From an uncultured Clostridia bacterium (GTDB lineage Bacteria; Bacillota; Clostridia; Oscillospirales; Ruminococcaceae): a DNA stretch of 5,047 nt. This document shows positions 4,494 through 5,047 of this stretch, one piece after another (positions within the stretch are counted from its first letter, which is position 1; every line of letters begins with the position of its first letter). The notes beneath the pieces are model-generated. The model worked only from the letters and a program-made list of their open reading frames with translations, made no database searches and was not told where the DNA came from. The stretch lies in assembly GCA_946535685.1 (NCBI GenBank), contig CAMNDR010000108.1:1-5047 (forward strand), written 5' to 3'. The position numbers and the translations under genes were made by a program.

Positions 4494-5047
4494 ATGCTGG
4501 AATTGCAGAACATTACCTTCAGCGCCGCCGGCGAAGGCGGCAAGGTCGATATCATCCGGGATATCAGCCTGACCATTGAAGACCACAAATATACCGTCAT
4601 CACCGGGCCAAACGGCGGCGGAAAATCCACCCTCGCCAAGCTCATCGCCGGCATCGAGAAGCCCATCTCCGGCCGGATCCTCTGGAACGGCGAGGACATC
4701 ACCGACAAGAGCATCACCGAGCGTGCGAAGCTCGGCATCGGCTTTGCCTTCCAGCAGCCGGTTCGCTTCAAGGGGCTGACCGTGCTCGACCTCCTGCGCA
4801 TCGCCGCAGGCAAGACCCTGAATACCTCCCAGGCCTGTGAATACCTCTCAAAGGTCGGCCTGTGCGCCAAGGATTATATCCACCGTGAGGTGAATGCCTC
4901 TCTCTCCGGAGGCGAGCTCAAGCGCATCGAGATCGCCACGGTGCTTGCAAGAAATGTCCAGCTTGCGGTCTTTGACGAGCCGGAGGCCGGCATTGACCTC
5001 TGGAGCTTCCAGAACCTCATCCAGGTCTTCCAGGAGATGCAGGCGGC
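4494..5047 (+). CDS. sufC: SufC-like Fe-S assembly ABC ATPase (partial, 3' end missing)
   Basis: The first 184 residues of an ABC-type ATPase are present and the frame is open to the window edge; about 245-250 residues are usual for SufC. Walker A is GPNGGGKST (38-46), the Q-loop is at Q87-Q88, the signature is LSGGELKRIEIA (137-148), and Walker B is LAVFDEPEAGID (157-168). The LSGGELKR and DEPEAGIDLWSF wording is typical of SufC-like proteins that pair with SufB/SufD-like scaffolds in clostridia and archaea, rather than of membrane transporters. In that role it is a soluble ATPase driving Fe-S cluster assembly on its partner. The start at 4494 has AAAAGGAG (4478-4485) 8 bases upstream and its own promoter. 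A sufB-like gene is expected just beyond the edge but cannot be seen. A transporter ATPase remains the alternative. Confidence 0.8.
   Translation, partial: MLELQNITFSAAGEGGKVDIIRDISLTIEDHKYTVITGPNGGGKSTLAKLIAGIEKPISGRILWNGEDITDKSITERAKLGIGFAFQQPVRFKGLTVLDLLRIAAGKTLNTSQACEYLSKVGLCAKDYIHREVNASLSGGELKRIEIATVLARNVQLAVFDEPEAGIDLWSFQNLIQVFQEMQA

Noticed and set aside
4373..4870. Minus-strand open frame opposite sufC
   Set aside because: It overlaps the conserved ATPase motifs on the other strand and crosses the divergent promoter region. This type of antisense frame is common opposite ABC ATPases.

Overview
The window looks like chromosomal DNA from a gut or rumen Firmicute of the Ruminococcus/Oscillospiraceae type. 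The evidence is a dockerin-like Ca-binding repeat with the Ruminococcus-style wording GDVNGDGVVNASDAA, a clostridial ammonia-dependent NAD synthetase, a SufC-type ATPase with a DEPEAGID Walker B as in clostridia, strong AGGAGG-type ribosome binding sites and textbook sigma-A promoters. No phage, insertion sequence, CRISPR array, rRNA or tRNA was seen.

Layout: positions 1-126 hold stacked inverted repeats, including the probable nadE terminator. Five genes then lie on the minus strand, listed from left to right: nadE (139-879), a small DUF2752 membrane protein (1066-1443), a small DUF4234 membrane protein (1521-1856), a lipoprotein with an acidic Thr/Glu/Pro/Ala linker (1982-2806), and an exported protein with an N-terminal dockerin-like repeat and a probable beta-propeller (2963-4303). 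On the plus strand, a SufC-like ABC ATPase starts at 4494 and runs off the right edge; it is divergent from the dockerin gene.

Most genes look like independent transcription units. Five promoters with 17-bp spacers and a TGn extended -10 can be read directly, upstream of nadE, DUF4234, the lipoprotein, the dockerin protein and sufC. The exception is DUF2752, which has no visible promoter and lies just downstream of DUF4234 behind an intrinsic terminator, so the two probably form an attenuated two-gene unit.

The genes do not form an obvious single pathway. They comprise NAD synthesis, Fe-S cluster assembly, two exported proteins and a pair of small membrane proteins of unknown function. The less ordinary items are the DUF4234-DUF2752 pair, a perfect 24-bp hairpin between DUF2752 and nadE, the repeat cluster at the left edge, a 14-bp palindrome in the nadE leader, and the dockerin-propeller architecture. 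I did not find convincing evidence of a new multi-gene system.
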